Origin: Phoronis australis
Taxonomy: Eukaryota > Phoronida > Phoronidae
Assembly: GCA_002633005.1 (NCBI GenBank)
Contig: NMRA01000939.1
Coordinates: 1-26,271 of the forward strand
Reading direction: 5' to 3'
DNA: 26,271 nucleotides
The notes below the pieces were generated by a model. The model saw only the letters and a program-made list of their open reading frames with translations, was not told the DNA's origin and did not search any database. The position numbers were made by a program, and so were the translations under genes. Every line of letters starts with the position of its first letter. The first letter of the stretch is position 1. This document shows, piece by piece, positions 1-9,900 of the stretch.

Positions 1-45
1 GTGGGATGTGGGGGTGGAGGGGGCTTTAAAACAATCCAGCCTACC

Positions 46-184
46 GTTCAGTAACGCTAGGACCTCGCTAAAAAGCAAGACTTCACGAGATTACGTGAGA
101 TATTGCCGTGGATTTTAAATGAGAGCACATGACTTTGACTAGGTTTTAGCTAGCTCCTAGCGTAGGTCCTAGCGTCTGCTGAAC
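46..184. mobile_element. Small fold-back (MITE-like) element
   Basis: The two ends of this 139 bp stretch are inverted copies of each other. The left arm (46-71) reads GTTCAGTAACGCTAGGACCT, and the reverse complement of the right arm (about 158-184) reads GTTCAGCAGACGCTAGGACCT. The left arm continues with CGCTA and the right with ACGCTAGG. The centre shows no coding potential. A short internal sequence with imperfect terminal inverted repeats fits a non-autonomous DNA transposon or a fold-back element. I did not see an obvious target-site duplication, so the exact ends are uncertain. Confidence 0.5.
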
Positions 185-391
185 ACACGCCAGGATTTCT
201 TCTTTTTTGGTTTTGATTTCCTCTTGATTTCCAGTTACCTTTTATTTCATCTCTTTTTTATCATTATTTTGACTTTAAATATTTCTATCACACAAGCCTA
301 TTTTTGAAACCATACATCTCCTGGAAAATTTTCCTCTTTTTGCCATTAGTCATTGCAAGCCCTGACACAGATCACTGACTAAACAGCGACC

Positions 392-422
392 ACCGTCTCT
401 ACTGGAGCCAGCTAGAGACGGT
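392..422. repeat. Perfect 10 bp stem hairpin
   Basis: ACCGTCTCTA (392-401) and TAGAGACGGT (413-422) are exact reverse complements around an 11-base loop. The loop itself contains CTGG/CCAG and could extend the fold. The hairpin lies upstream of the first EF-hand exon. It could be the end of a small inverted-repeat element or an RNA hairpin. No terminator role is implied, because this is animal DNA. Confidence 0.55.
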
Positions 423-634
423 CTTTAATTCCTTCTAACTCAAACTTTTTTTGAGCAGTGCTTCATTTGGTTGCCCAGATCAGCAAATGGCCATTTTTAC
501 ATAGCTCGTGCCAGGGGATATGACATAATCGAGGGCCTCCAAAGGTGTCCCTATATGCAAAAGGTACTAAATAGGAACATGACTTCGATGGTTTAATCAG
601 TGTGTGGAATAATCCATCGAAAAGCTTCCGGTGT

Positions 635-726
635 ATGAAGGCCCTATGGGAGCATCATTTCAAGAGTCGCATCACATTTGCCTTTGGCTTTATGTCCATT
701 TTAGAAGCAGCAGTACATAATGTGCT
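635..726 (+). CDS. EF-hand protein, candidate first coding exon
   Basis: ATG at 635 opens 30 codons (starting MKALWEHHFKSRITFAFG) and ends in phase 2 at a consensus donor (gtaagt at 727). That phase joins correctly to the exon at 790 (or 784), which supports a real exon. The reading frame stays open upstream to 575, after a possible acceptor (ctaaatag). There it reads EHDFDGLISVWN, which has Asp at loop positions 3 and 5, Gly at 6 and Ile at 8 of an EF-hand. The true exon may therefore start at 575 and the 635 ATG may be internal. I do not recognise the protein. The stretch around RITFAFGFM is hydrophobic, but too short and mixed to call a membrane segment. Confidence 0.45.
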
Positions 727-789
727 GTAAGTGACTTTAAAACATTTTTCACCAAGATATTTTTCATATTTGTTAACGCTAAGTTCCAG

Positions 790-898
790 TCTGTCCGCTG
801 AAGAAAACGTTCAACTGGATGTAGACAAGACTATTAAAGACTTGTTAGACAAAGAGGATTACCAAGGGGCAGCTGCTGCATATGGCTTCTCGAAGGAG
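790..898 (+). CDS. EF-hand protein, second exon
   Basis: The exon follows ttccag and ends at a good donor (gtgagt at 899). It enters in phase 2 and leaves in phase 0, encoding LSAEENVQLDVDKTIKDLL and then DKEDYQGAAAAYGFSKE. The acidic, helical sequence ending in GFSKE continues into EIDELVFNAD in the next exon. Together they look like the entering helix of an EF-hand (compare the calmodulin pattern GFS.EEID.L...AD). An alternative acceptor at 783 would add two serines in the same frame. The 1.37 kb intron that follows holds the 31 bp minisatellite. Confidence 0.55.
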
Positions 899-1237
899 GT
901 GAGTTTCTAGTGATGTTGCTCTCCTAGCTGAGTGTGTTTCTTACTCTTGCAATTGTAACTACTGGAAGTACAAAATGTTGACTGAATCATCATGACTCTA
1001 TATTTCTACTGTGTACACTTTATTGATTTCGCCAGTTCAGCTGCATCAACTGGTTTAGGCATCTGATTGGTCCTTGATGAGGACTTCAGGCTTACAGACC
1101 ATCGATGGCTATCAAGTACAGCCAATATTCGTCTTCTACTTCAGATGACAGCTTGCGACACACAGGGTTTCATCCCGCGGGGTTTTCTTTCACATAGTGG
1201 GAAAGGTGTGCTACTAAACATTCAAAATTTAGACCAA

Positions 1238-1580
1238 AGCAATATCTGGGCATTCACGGTGATGCCAGAGCAATATCTGGGCATTCATAGTGATGCCAGA
1301 GCAATATCTGGGCATTCAAGGTGATGCCAGAACAATATCTGGGCATTCATGGTGATGCCAGAGCAATATCTGGGGATTCATGGTGATGCCAGAGCAATAT
1401 CTGGGCATTCATAGTGATGCCAGAGCAATATCTGGGCATTCATAGTGATGCCAGAGCAATATATGGGCATTCATAGTGATGCCAGAGCAATATCTGGGCA
1501 TTCATAGTGATGCCAGAGCAATATCTGGGCATTCATAGTGATGCCAGAGCAATATCTGGGCATTCATGGTGAGACCAGAG
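1238..1580. repeat. 31 bp minisatellite, 11 tandem units
   Basis: Eleven head-to-tail copies of a 31 bp unit (starting AGCAATATCTGGGCATTCAT, then AGTGATGCCAG). Units 2, 6, 7, 9 and 10 look identical and the rest differ by one to a few bases. Variation concentrates at the AGTGAT/GGTGAT position. An 85-codon open frame runs into the first units only because three unit lengths make 93 bases. There are no spacers, so it is not a CRISPR array. It sits in an intron of the EF-hand gene model. Confidence 0.93.
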
Positions 1581-2264
1581 CCGGTACCAACACTGTTCAT
1601 ACTCTCGTCCTCCATTTTCTACAAAGCCATTTACCATTCCAAGACAAGACAATGAAGTCAAATTACCTACCTAAGGGGGGGTAGCGTAAAATCTTACCAA
1701 TTTGGGACACAAAATGGTGAATGTTGAATTTTTTTAAATTTTCATTTTTCGTTATAAAGGATAACTACCACCACATATAATATTTTATCATACTTTTAAG
1801 TTCTACACCACGGCCATGATATTTTGAGAAATTATGGTCGCTGTCTGAAGCCTTTGAAAAATTGCAGGAAGTCAGTTTTGGCAATTATTTCTGTCCCCAA
1901 TTGGTGAGATTGTGCCTTATCTCATGGCCAAGTTGTCCACCATAGGCAATGCATGATATGCAGACTCATGAGAGGCCTCTGTTACCTACACGGCCATTTT
2001 GTATGAGAGTCTGTGAGGGTGGCACAGTAGACATGAACAACAACAAATGAATTTCGAAATAAATGTAGTTTGAAGAATATCGAACACACCATGATAAAGT
2101 AATGCTGTATCCACTATTAATGGTTTTAGTCCACCATAAGGACACCTGTTGGTACATTTGTACCGCGAGGGGAATAAAGTTTTATAATCTGTTTATAACC
2201 AGTCTTTCATAAAAAAATAGAGAAGTAATTGATCGACATTGCTTATTACGTTTTATTTTGGTAG
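1581..2264. other. Intron sequence, nothing recognised
   Basis: AT-rich sequence between the 31 bp minisatellite and the third EF-hand exon. The short minus-strand open frame at 1966-2157 has no recognisable similarity and is best treated as chance. Confidence 0.5.
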
Positions 2265-2372
2265 GAAATCGATGAGCTGGTGTTCAATGCCGACTCAAAC
2301 TTTGATGGATACCTTCAAGACCATGAACGAAGGAACCTTCTGGTGAGACTAGCACTGAAGATGGCAGTGAAG
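2265..2372 (+). CDS. EF-hand protein, third exon (calcium-binding loop)
   Basis: Acceptor ttggtag and donor gtaata bound 36 codons in phase 0. They contain DSNFDGYLQDHE, a canonical 12-residue EF-hand loop: Asp1, Asn3, Asp5, Gly6, Leu8 and Glu12 all fit. The helices on either side read EIDELVFNA and RRNLLVRLALKMAVK. Calcium binding is therefore a sound inference; the family is not identified. If the donor is not used, the frame runs on for 12 more codons to TAA at 2409-2411, with AATAAA at 2502-2507. That would make this the last exon of a small protein of about 116 residues (counted from 635). Alternatively the transcript continues toward the E4 gene, but phase 0 here does not join directly to the phase 1 start at 5608. 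Confidence 0.6.
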
Positions 2373-3659
2373 GTAATATATGTGTTGCGTGTTTTGAAAT
2401 TTGCCTGTTAAATGCCCATTTTGCATTTGAAAGGACGATATAGAGATATTTGTGGTTGTTAGTTATTGGTATTCAGCAGCAAGTTGCGGAATTAAAGAAT
2501 TAATAAACATTGTTTACTTTAAGTCTTCAGTGCTCGAAGAAATCAATCTCTGACTTGTCGCGTTTTTTTTTTGTTTATCTTCAGTTAGTTTTATTATCTT
2601 TCACCACACGTGATGCTGAGCAGGTTACTCGCTGATATTTGCTGCAGCTGGACAATTATTAGTTCTGACATTTTTGAACATTTGCTTTCCAGTTTGTACT
2701 GAGTTTAAAGCAAAGTGCACCCTTTTTTTCTCTAGTATATAGACAGTCAAAACTTAATTTTCCTCAAATTTTTATCGTTAGACAAGATATATAATGATGC
2801 TTGTTCAGATCAAACTTAGTGTATGCAGTCCTGAGTACTATTAATTATAGGGATAAAAAGAAAATCGAGTTGATGAAAGAAATTAAATTAGGGTGACGTC
2901 TCAACTAACCCTAGACAGTTAATTTTTCTGTTGAATATTAAAATGTGAGCACTGGTTTTTGTATTAATGTCATGATCCGTTCATGGTTATTTCTGTTTGT
3001 TTAAATCCATTTTATCAATCAAAATACATGAAGAGGTCTTAAAGATCAGTTGGGTTTTTCAAAAGTTTGAAGTGAGGTATCACAGATGACATAATAAAGT
3101 TATAAACTTATTCCCATTGTAATCTGTACCTGATTGTCTATGTATCCCTTAAAGTGCAAATTGCAGGTTAATTTCTTATTACTGTGATTGCTTGGCCAAT
3201 TTAGTTAGAAACACAGCATAAAGTGACCATGTGAATTTGAAGTAGCTTGAAAGGTGCCAAATGTTTTTAAGAATGAGTTTTGTGGCGAAAATGAACTGCC
3301 ATAAATCACTGAGGAGNGCGTCCTGGTGGTGATGGCGATTATGATGAGGCACCCCCCAAAGTCTCATGGTAGTGTTATACCATTGTTGTAAAAAAATTAC
3401 TGATTGACGGCAGAAAATGAAATTAAAAACTTTTTCCTTGGTTTCCCAATGTTTCAAGTCACAGATGGTTAAGGAAATGTATTGAAATGTATTCCCCTTT
3501 AGTTAGATCATTGGTTTGATTGAAAAACCATTTTTTCAGTATTTGTGTAGACTGTGATTTGTAACACGTGCATGCACTGTAAATGCAAATAAAAGACTAT
3601 GAAATGTGCGAGATGGAGAGGCCATTCAACATTTTTAATATAAATATGTGGGTGCATTA
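2373..3659. other. Non-coding stretch, no feature recognised
   Basis: AT-rich sequence with no exon I can support. It holds an ambiguous base at 3317 and AATAAA-type words near 2502 and 3589. It is either intergenic DNA between the EF-hand and E4 genes or an intron linking them. Confidence 0.45.
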
Positions 3660-5185
3660 TGCCGTCATCTGCGTCGGTCCGTCCGGACGGTGTCCGTCCG
3701 GCGTCCGCTGCTTTATCTCCAAAACAGATTGATGTATGCTCATGAACTTTTGTGCATGTGTTCCTTTTGTGGATGGGACTGCATGAGCAAACATTCGGGC
3801 GGTTCCAACTACCAGTGTGCCCCCTAGTGGCAATTTTATTTTTTTACGTTTACCTCTGTATCTTCAAAGGTCCTCAAGGTATTTTCATGAAATTTGGTAT
3901 ATAGGCATCTATTAGTAGAACGATGACATCCTCCCGTTTTCGGATGGATTCGACATAGTTCACGCCACCTAGTGGTCATTTTTACTGTTTTCGAGTCTGT
4001 TTTTTTACGTCCACCTCTCTATCACCCAAATCACTCTAAGCATGATTGTGAAAATTGGCATGTATGTTCTTACTATGAAGAGGGTGGTTGACGATGATTT
4101 TCCAACGACTTCAACTACTGTGGCGCCCCCCAGTGGCAATTTTATTTTTTTACGTTTTCCTCTGTATCTTCAAAGTTTCTCAAGGTATTTTCATAAAATT
4201 TAGCGTACAGGCCTCTGTTAGTGAGATGATGCTATCTTTCCATTTTCAGATGGATTCGACCTAGTTTGCGCCACCTAGTGGCCATTTTTACTGTTTTGAG
4301 TCTGTTTTTTGGCATCCACCCCTCTATAAACCAAACCACTTTCAGGATAACTGTAAAAATTGGCTTGTATGTTTTTAATATGAAGTGGACGGCTGACGAT
4401 AATTTTCCGATGACTTCGACTACTGTGGCGCCTCCTAGTGGCAGTTTCTTTTTTGCGCCCATAGCTGTATCTCCTAAACCGTTTGTAGGATCTTAACTAA
4501 ATTTAAGAAGTGTGTTTATAGGATGTTGACAACGAACAACGATGATTTCGGGATGGATCTGAGTATTGGTATGCCCCCTGGTGGCAATTTAAGTTTTACG
4601 TTTACCTCTGTATCTTCAAAGGTCGTCAAAAGATGTTCATAAAATTTTGAATAAGGGCATCTATTGATGAGATGACGCTATCCTCTCATTTTTGGATGGG
4701 ATCAAGGTAATTTGTGCCACCTAGTGGGCATTTTTGCTGTTTTCGAGCCTGTTTTTTGGCGTCTACCTCTCTATCAACCAAATCATTCTAAGGATGGTTT
4801 TGAAAATTGGCGTATATGGTCTCAGTGTGAAGAGGACGGTTGATGATGACGACTTTGACTACTCTGGCGCCTCCTAGTGGTAGTTTTGTTTTGTTTTGCG
4901 GCCACAGCTGTATCTCCTAAACCCACTGGAGGATCTTCATTAAATTTTGTAAGTGCATTTATATGAAGCGAACAACAGACAATGATGACTTTCAGGCAGA
5001 TCCAATGAACACTGTGCCCCCTAATGGCAATTTCATATTATTCTGTTTTCCTTTGATTCTCTGAAGTTCCTTGGCAGATTTCTATGAAATTTGGAATTTG
5101 GTGAATAGCTTTCTATTAAAGAAGCAATGACATGTTCCCATTTTCGGATGGATTGTATGTTTTTGCGCCATCTAGTGCCCGTTTT
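3660..5185. repeat. Tandem repeat array with CTAGTGG motif every ~150 bp
   Basis: A leader rich in GTCCGTCCG (about 3675-3705) is followed by repeated blocks. The motif CC(A/C)CCTAGTGG or a close variant recurs at 3824, 3969, 4130, 4275, 4435, 4578, 4721, 4874, 5021 and 5172. Spacing is 143-161 bp. Odd and even copies belong to two related half-units: one followed by 'caattttattt...acgttt', the other by 'catttttactgtttt'. The full unit is therefore about 300 bp. Phrases such as 'tatcttcaaagg' and 'tatctcctaaacc' recur. Open frames on both strands (for example 4232-4496) are products of the repeat, not genes. It could be a dispersed repeat family expanded in place. Confidence 0.85.
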
Positions 5186-5607
5186 ATGACACAAATAAGC
5201 AACCCTAAAAGCACACCATTTGCGATGCATTCGTGGGCGCATTTCAACGCTCGGCGTTGCTATTGTTAGCTTTTGAATGCATAATACAGCGTGACCCAAA
5301 ACAAACATGTGAAAGCTTTAATAACACCTACATCAATCCATTTATTTTTTTTCATAATTGGTAGACTTTGGATTATCTATCCGAAAAGGTTTGGTCATGC
5401 AAGTCAGTGTGCATTGAATTTTTGTTCTTTCCAAAAACTAGATTTTCGTAATTTTCTGTAAAATTTTGTCTGATTTTTGTATAGGTCTGCTTATATGTTC
5501 AAGTGTAGTCAACTATGAAGAAACTGTAGTGCATTGCATGTGCTCTGTGTTGCTTCATTGTTACGTAAGCTTAAAGTAATTGTGAATTTTGTGTTCTTTT
5601 CTCACAG

Positions 5608-5895
5608 CTATTCCTACAACTAAGACACGTGACGAAATTCGAAATGCCTGGGCCAATAGGGTGCAGCAGACAATTGCACAAGAAGTACCAAATACGCGGA
5701 AACGAGAGCAAAAACCAACTGCAGTTACTAACAAAGGTGGCGATGTAAGACCAGCTTTGGAACTGTTGCAAGAAGGAGCGAGACTCCGGTCATCTGGGGG
5801 TTTAGCTCAGCAAAAGAAGACAATAGGGGCAGTTGAGGAAACGCCTCCAAAACCTACGTGCCATATCAAGGAAGATAGTGTTGAGCCTGAAAAGG
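5608..5895 (+). CDS. UBE4B: E4 gene exon 1 seen (N-terminal disordered region)
   Basis: The acceptor is tttctcacag. Two bases complete a codon begun upstream and the exon ends in phase 1 at gtaaat. It encodes residues 1-96 of the model: TTKTRDEIRNAWANRVQQ, then a Lys/Glu/Pro-rich, low-complexity stretch likely to be disordered, as in other E4 N-termini. There is no in-frame ATG, so a start exon lies upstream. The frame was chosen because it is open throughout and its phase matches the next exon. The frame that would join directly to the EF-hand exon stops at about 5752 (though it offers a gtaaga donor there). Confidence 0.65.
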
Positions 5896-6864
5896 GTAAA
5901 TCTTTGTAAAGTTACTTTAAATGTTCCTAATATTAAACAATGGTTAATTTTTATGTTAAACAAGTGGGTTTGGAAAAGAAGAAAAAGTTTAAGGTGCTTA
6001 AACTTTAAGCTGCTGTTGCCAAACAGGCTGCATTCTAAATTATAATGTGAACTTCTTTCATCTCTCAAAATGAACTACTTATAATTAAAAAATGATAAAT
6101 TTACAATTTTTATTTCAACATGGTCTGTTGTCAGGTGATTTCTTGCTTGTTGAGGCTGAACAGCCCGGTGAAACCAATCAGCAGCTCAGTGATTGTGCAT
6201 CGCCAAGCAACAAAGAGTGCAATAATGGCAGTGATGTCATATCTCCCAAAAACAACCCAACTGAGATTGCAGTGCCATCTGTTGAGAGTGTAGGAAGTAA
6301 TAAGAGGAGCATAGTAGATGAAAGAAAAAGAGCTAAAGTAGAACAGAGTCACATTCCAACCAAAGTCAAGACCAAAGAAGAAATATGCATTGAAGTTTTA
6401 TCTTACTTGTTGAATGTAAAATTGGTATGTTGTTAGTTCTTTACTGTTATGTTAAGCATTTGTTTCTATGCAAATCATTGAAAATGGCACTATTTAATTA
6501 GTGTAAAAATTCTTCAATATGGGATACTGAAAATTTAATTATTTTGCTTAAGGTAGGAGTTTGTCCCAAATTCTAGAAATAGACGGTATTGGCCATCCTG
6601 AATTCAAGAATTGTTGGAAAGACAGCAAAATTACACATTCTATAGATTGACAGCACATTCGAAATTTGAGAAATATGGTGAACACGAAAAATGTCCTTGT
6701 CCCAAGTTCCAGCATCAAGAAAATTTTAATTTTTGCTTGAATTTCCGTGTCCCAAATTCTAGAGACAGTGTAACAATTGCAAGGCAGGGACAAGTTGATC
6801 AATGTATCTCTGGGATGCATTCAATGTAAGGAACGATATCTGGAGAACTATGATGCTCTGGCTT

Positions 6865-6946
<82 letters not shown>

Positions 6947-9900
6947 TCACACACATATGCACTCTCATTTTTGGTTGAAGATGTTATGTTGTTTTTGGTC
7001 TGCAATCGTGACAAAAATGCATCTGTAGGGTACGCCTAGGTGAGACATTTTATGTGTTTCTATCAAGAAGGTATAAAAACACACCATTGAAATACCTGTA
7101 CTTATCTCTATGCATTCAGGTACCCTGGTATTTTTATGTTCCAAGACTCACAAGTGGTACAATTTCAATAACTTTGATTGGCCTGTCTGGTAGTCATGTG
7201 GAGTGGGACGCTGAAAAATTGCAGCACTTTGCCAATTTGTCTGTAGATATCAAAGAAAGAAGCTGAGCTCGATACTTTGAAAAGGCATGTTTTTCATATG
7301 TGCGTATTATTACATTCAAATTTTTATACAAGCAAACTTTGCCATTTAGGAAATAAAAACGTCCTCCAACAAATTTTCGCTGCCGGATTTAAACACACTC
7401 ACAGTAGAATTAAAAGAACTGCCATTGACGGAGGAGGATGACGTCGAAGGAAAGATGTCTGCGTTGTTTAGTCGACGGCTCCTGCGTGTGTTTGTGGACA
7501 AGGTCAAATACTGTGCTGAATGCTACCAACGGTCCCTCGATCATGGATTTGACGGGACCCATCCCAAAATGCTTTGTTTGGAGCTACAGAATTTGACTTC
7601 AGCTGCTGTCCTTAAACAGTTAATAGATGGTAATAGTTCAAGTGGTTCATTTTCAATCTTCATTTTCAGTGAATATTTAGTAAGACAGCAATTACGAGTC
7701 AAAGCCACATTTCACCCTGTTTAGCTGGCTAAAAACAAAAATCAAATTGAAATGGGCCTTTTGCTCTCTGATAAAATTGGTCTCAAACATTCCTTACTGT
7801 GATAGGATTCCATTTTTGTTACCAACCAGAAACGCTTCAGAGTTTATTGGTGTTGGCCAACCCAAAAATTGTGAATTCAAAAAAGGTGCAGTGGCTGTGA
7901 CTTGGTTTTATTTGGAAACAAATTGTTATCCTATCCTGGTAAGAAACGTTATGAGACGGATTTTATGAGAAAAAGCAGTCTCATCGGATTTTCTTTTTTA
8001 GCCACCTAAGCAGAGTAAAATGCAACTTGAATTGATAAACATTGGAATTTTAAAATGTAAAGATTATCAGAAACTAAAAGTATTCGATTCAAAACATTCT
8101 TTTGAGCCTTCAGCTGTGAACTCGAATGGTTCTGTGCCAACAGTTGTGTTTCTCTTGGTATGTTGTGTAATTTCTTGTCTTCAGGAATTGGAACTGATGA
8201 TGAGGATGATGACTTGTATACAAGAGTGTCAAGTGGAGAACATGTAGGTATATTAGTGAAGTTGCTGGCAGCACTTTAGTTTTTGTTTCTACCAGAAGGT
8301 GGCAGTAACTGTAACTGCAAACTCTTTTAATCGTTTTGCAAAATATATACTGCTGAAATTGGTATTTTCCGCTTTCAAATTCACCATTTCATCAAGTGCT
8401 GTTTTGTGGTGACTGTATCGTGAAAATAATGTTGAAACTGGGTAAAAGGCACTGTTGGTTCTTGTGAGACTGTCCCATTTTGGTTAGAATCATCCAGGGC
8501 ACTCAATTTGGGGAATTCAAAAGTCTGGGTGGACTTCAAGCCAAGCGTGGGCGCTTAAAAGTAAAATTAAGTTGGGTAGTTGGTCAAGTTAACTCCCAGT
8601 AAGTTACGTAGCCATAGGACTTCACTTGTTAAGAGTCTAATAAATGATTAGTCAATTGAAGACAATGTATTTGAAGGGAGTGAATACGGGCAGTAGTTTA
8701 GTGGTGTGAGAAAACCTTTATGCAGCGCATCTTCAAATATTTCAATTGTCGTAACGTGTTCGCAATGAGTGTACCGCATGCTGCTCACAGGGACACCTCC
8801 ATCATTTCTGCACACAGATATGATCAAGTGAGATAGATTATGAAACGCATTGAGTAGGATAATATTGCATACGCATGAGTCAAATGAACATATTTCCTTC
8901 AGTAAAGAGCGGGGGAATATTTTCCTGTTTGATTAAGTCAAGGTTCCGCTGTAGCTGACCGTTAATTATGTGTAAACGAGTTGCATATTTCTTAGAGCAA
9001 AAATTCCGGTGAGAAGTACGATCACAGACACAGAGGTCTATAACTTTGGTGTGGGCGATAAGCTGAGCGTGGGCATTTATAGGGCAAAATTTGGATATTT
9101 CTTGTGTGTGCGTTCAGCGGAGCACGTGCTTTAAGCCGGACATGTTCATGATACTAATGAATTAGGTTTAATTTTTGATTGTTGCCTAAATGATTGTTGG
9201 TATGACATTAGGACTTTTTAAGATTTTGTTTATGTAAGACACCAAAGAATTGTTAAAGTAAATGATTTCACTCAGACAAATGTCTATGTGTGTCTTCTCA
9301 GAGTATTGGATACAAGTTCTTGTCTCTGTTGAATGGTTACAATGAAAGTGGACTGATCATTCCTGTGGCCATGTTGCAACGCATTTTAAGAGAGGCTGCC
9401 CACAGTGAACAGTCCAGTGCTGCCATCTGTGGACTTTTTGACATTGTGGCCAAGAGGATGGCAGATGTTAAGAGGTTTGTCTATAGTTTTATTAGAACTT
9501 ATACATAATCAAAACTATGTAAAAGACAACTTTATTACGAAAAACAGTTTAATGTATTGTAATAAAGGAGGTTGTGTTAAGTTGGAGAAATTTTGAATGC
9601 TGAAGCATTTATTAAACACTTATGCGTAATGCTTGTATATTGATATCTGGTTGTGGTTTGTCCGTGCCTTATTTATGTATTGATGTTGTAAAGTACATTG
9701 TATTTAGGTCATCTTTCGATTTTGCAATCCTATATTATCTCTGGTTTTGCTCCAACTGTACCTCACGACAGCCAAAAACTTCCTGTTGCTAAATTCCTCT
9801 GCTTCACAGCACTCAAATGCCTTCATTCTAGGTATGATGAATTTCTGCTTAGTGAGAGTAACTCCTTGTACGCCCTCGAATGCTTGGTTCAACAGGTGAG

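Noticed and set aside
1237-1580. CRISPR-like array of ~30 bp repeats
   Set aside because: The 31 bp units are directly adjacent with no unique spacers, and the context is a spliced animal gene. It is a minisatellite.
4232-4496. Overlapping 76-codon frames on both strands
   Set aside because: They fall inside the CTAGTGG repeat array, and neither has similarity or splice signals.
5608-5752. Alternative frame LFLQLRHVTKFEMPG... that would join directly to the phase 0 EF-hand exon
   Set aside because: It stops after about 48 codons (a gtaaga donor could rescue it), whereas the chosen frame is open for the whole exon and matches the phase of exon 2.
6759-7028. Open frames of 69-83 codons on both strands (poly-CV, poly-HT)
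   Set aside because: They are translations of the (CA)n microsatellite.
7119-7266. Open frame after a fair acceptor (tgcattcag), VPWYFYVPRLTSGTISITL..., as an extra exon between exons 2 and 3
   Set aside because: Exons 2 and 3 already join in phase and align with E4 proteins without a gap. The only phase 0 donor (tctgtagat, about 7245) is weak. It could be a rare cassette exon but is not supported.
9698-9831. Upstream extension of exon 6 (GHLSILQSYIISGFAPTVPH...)
   Set aside because: With acceptor 9707 the phase does not match exon 5, and the only matching frame hits a stop. The acceptor at 9831 fits exactly.
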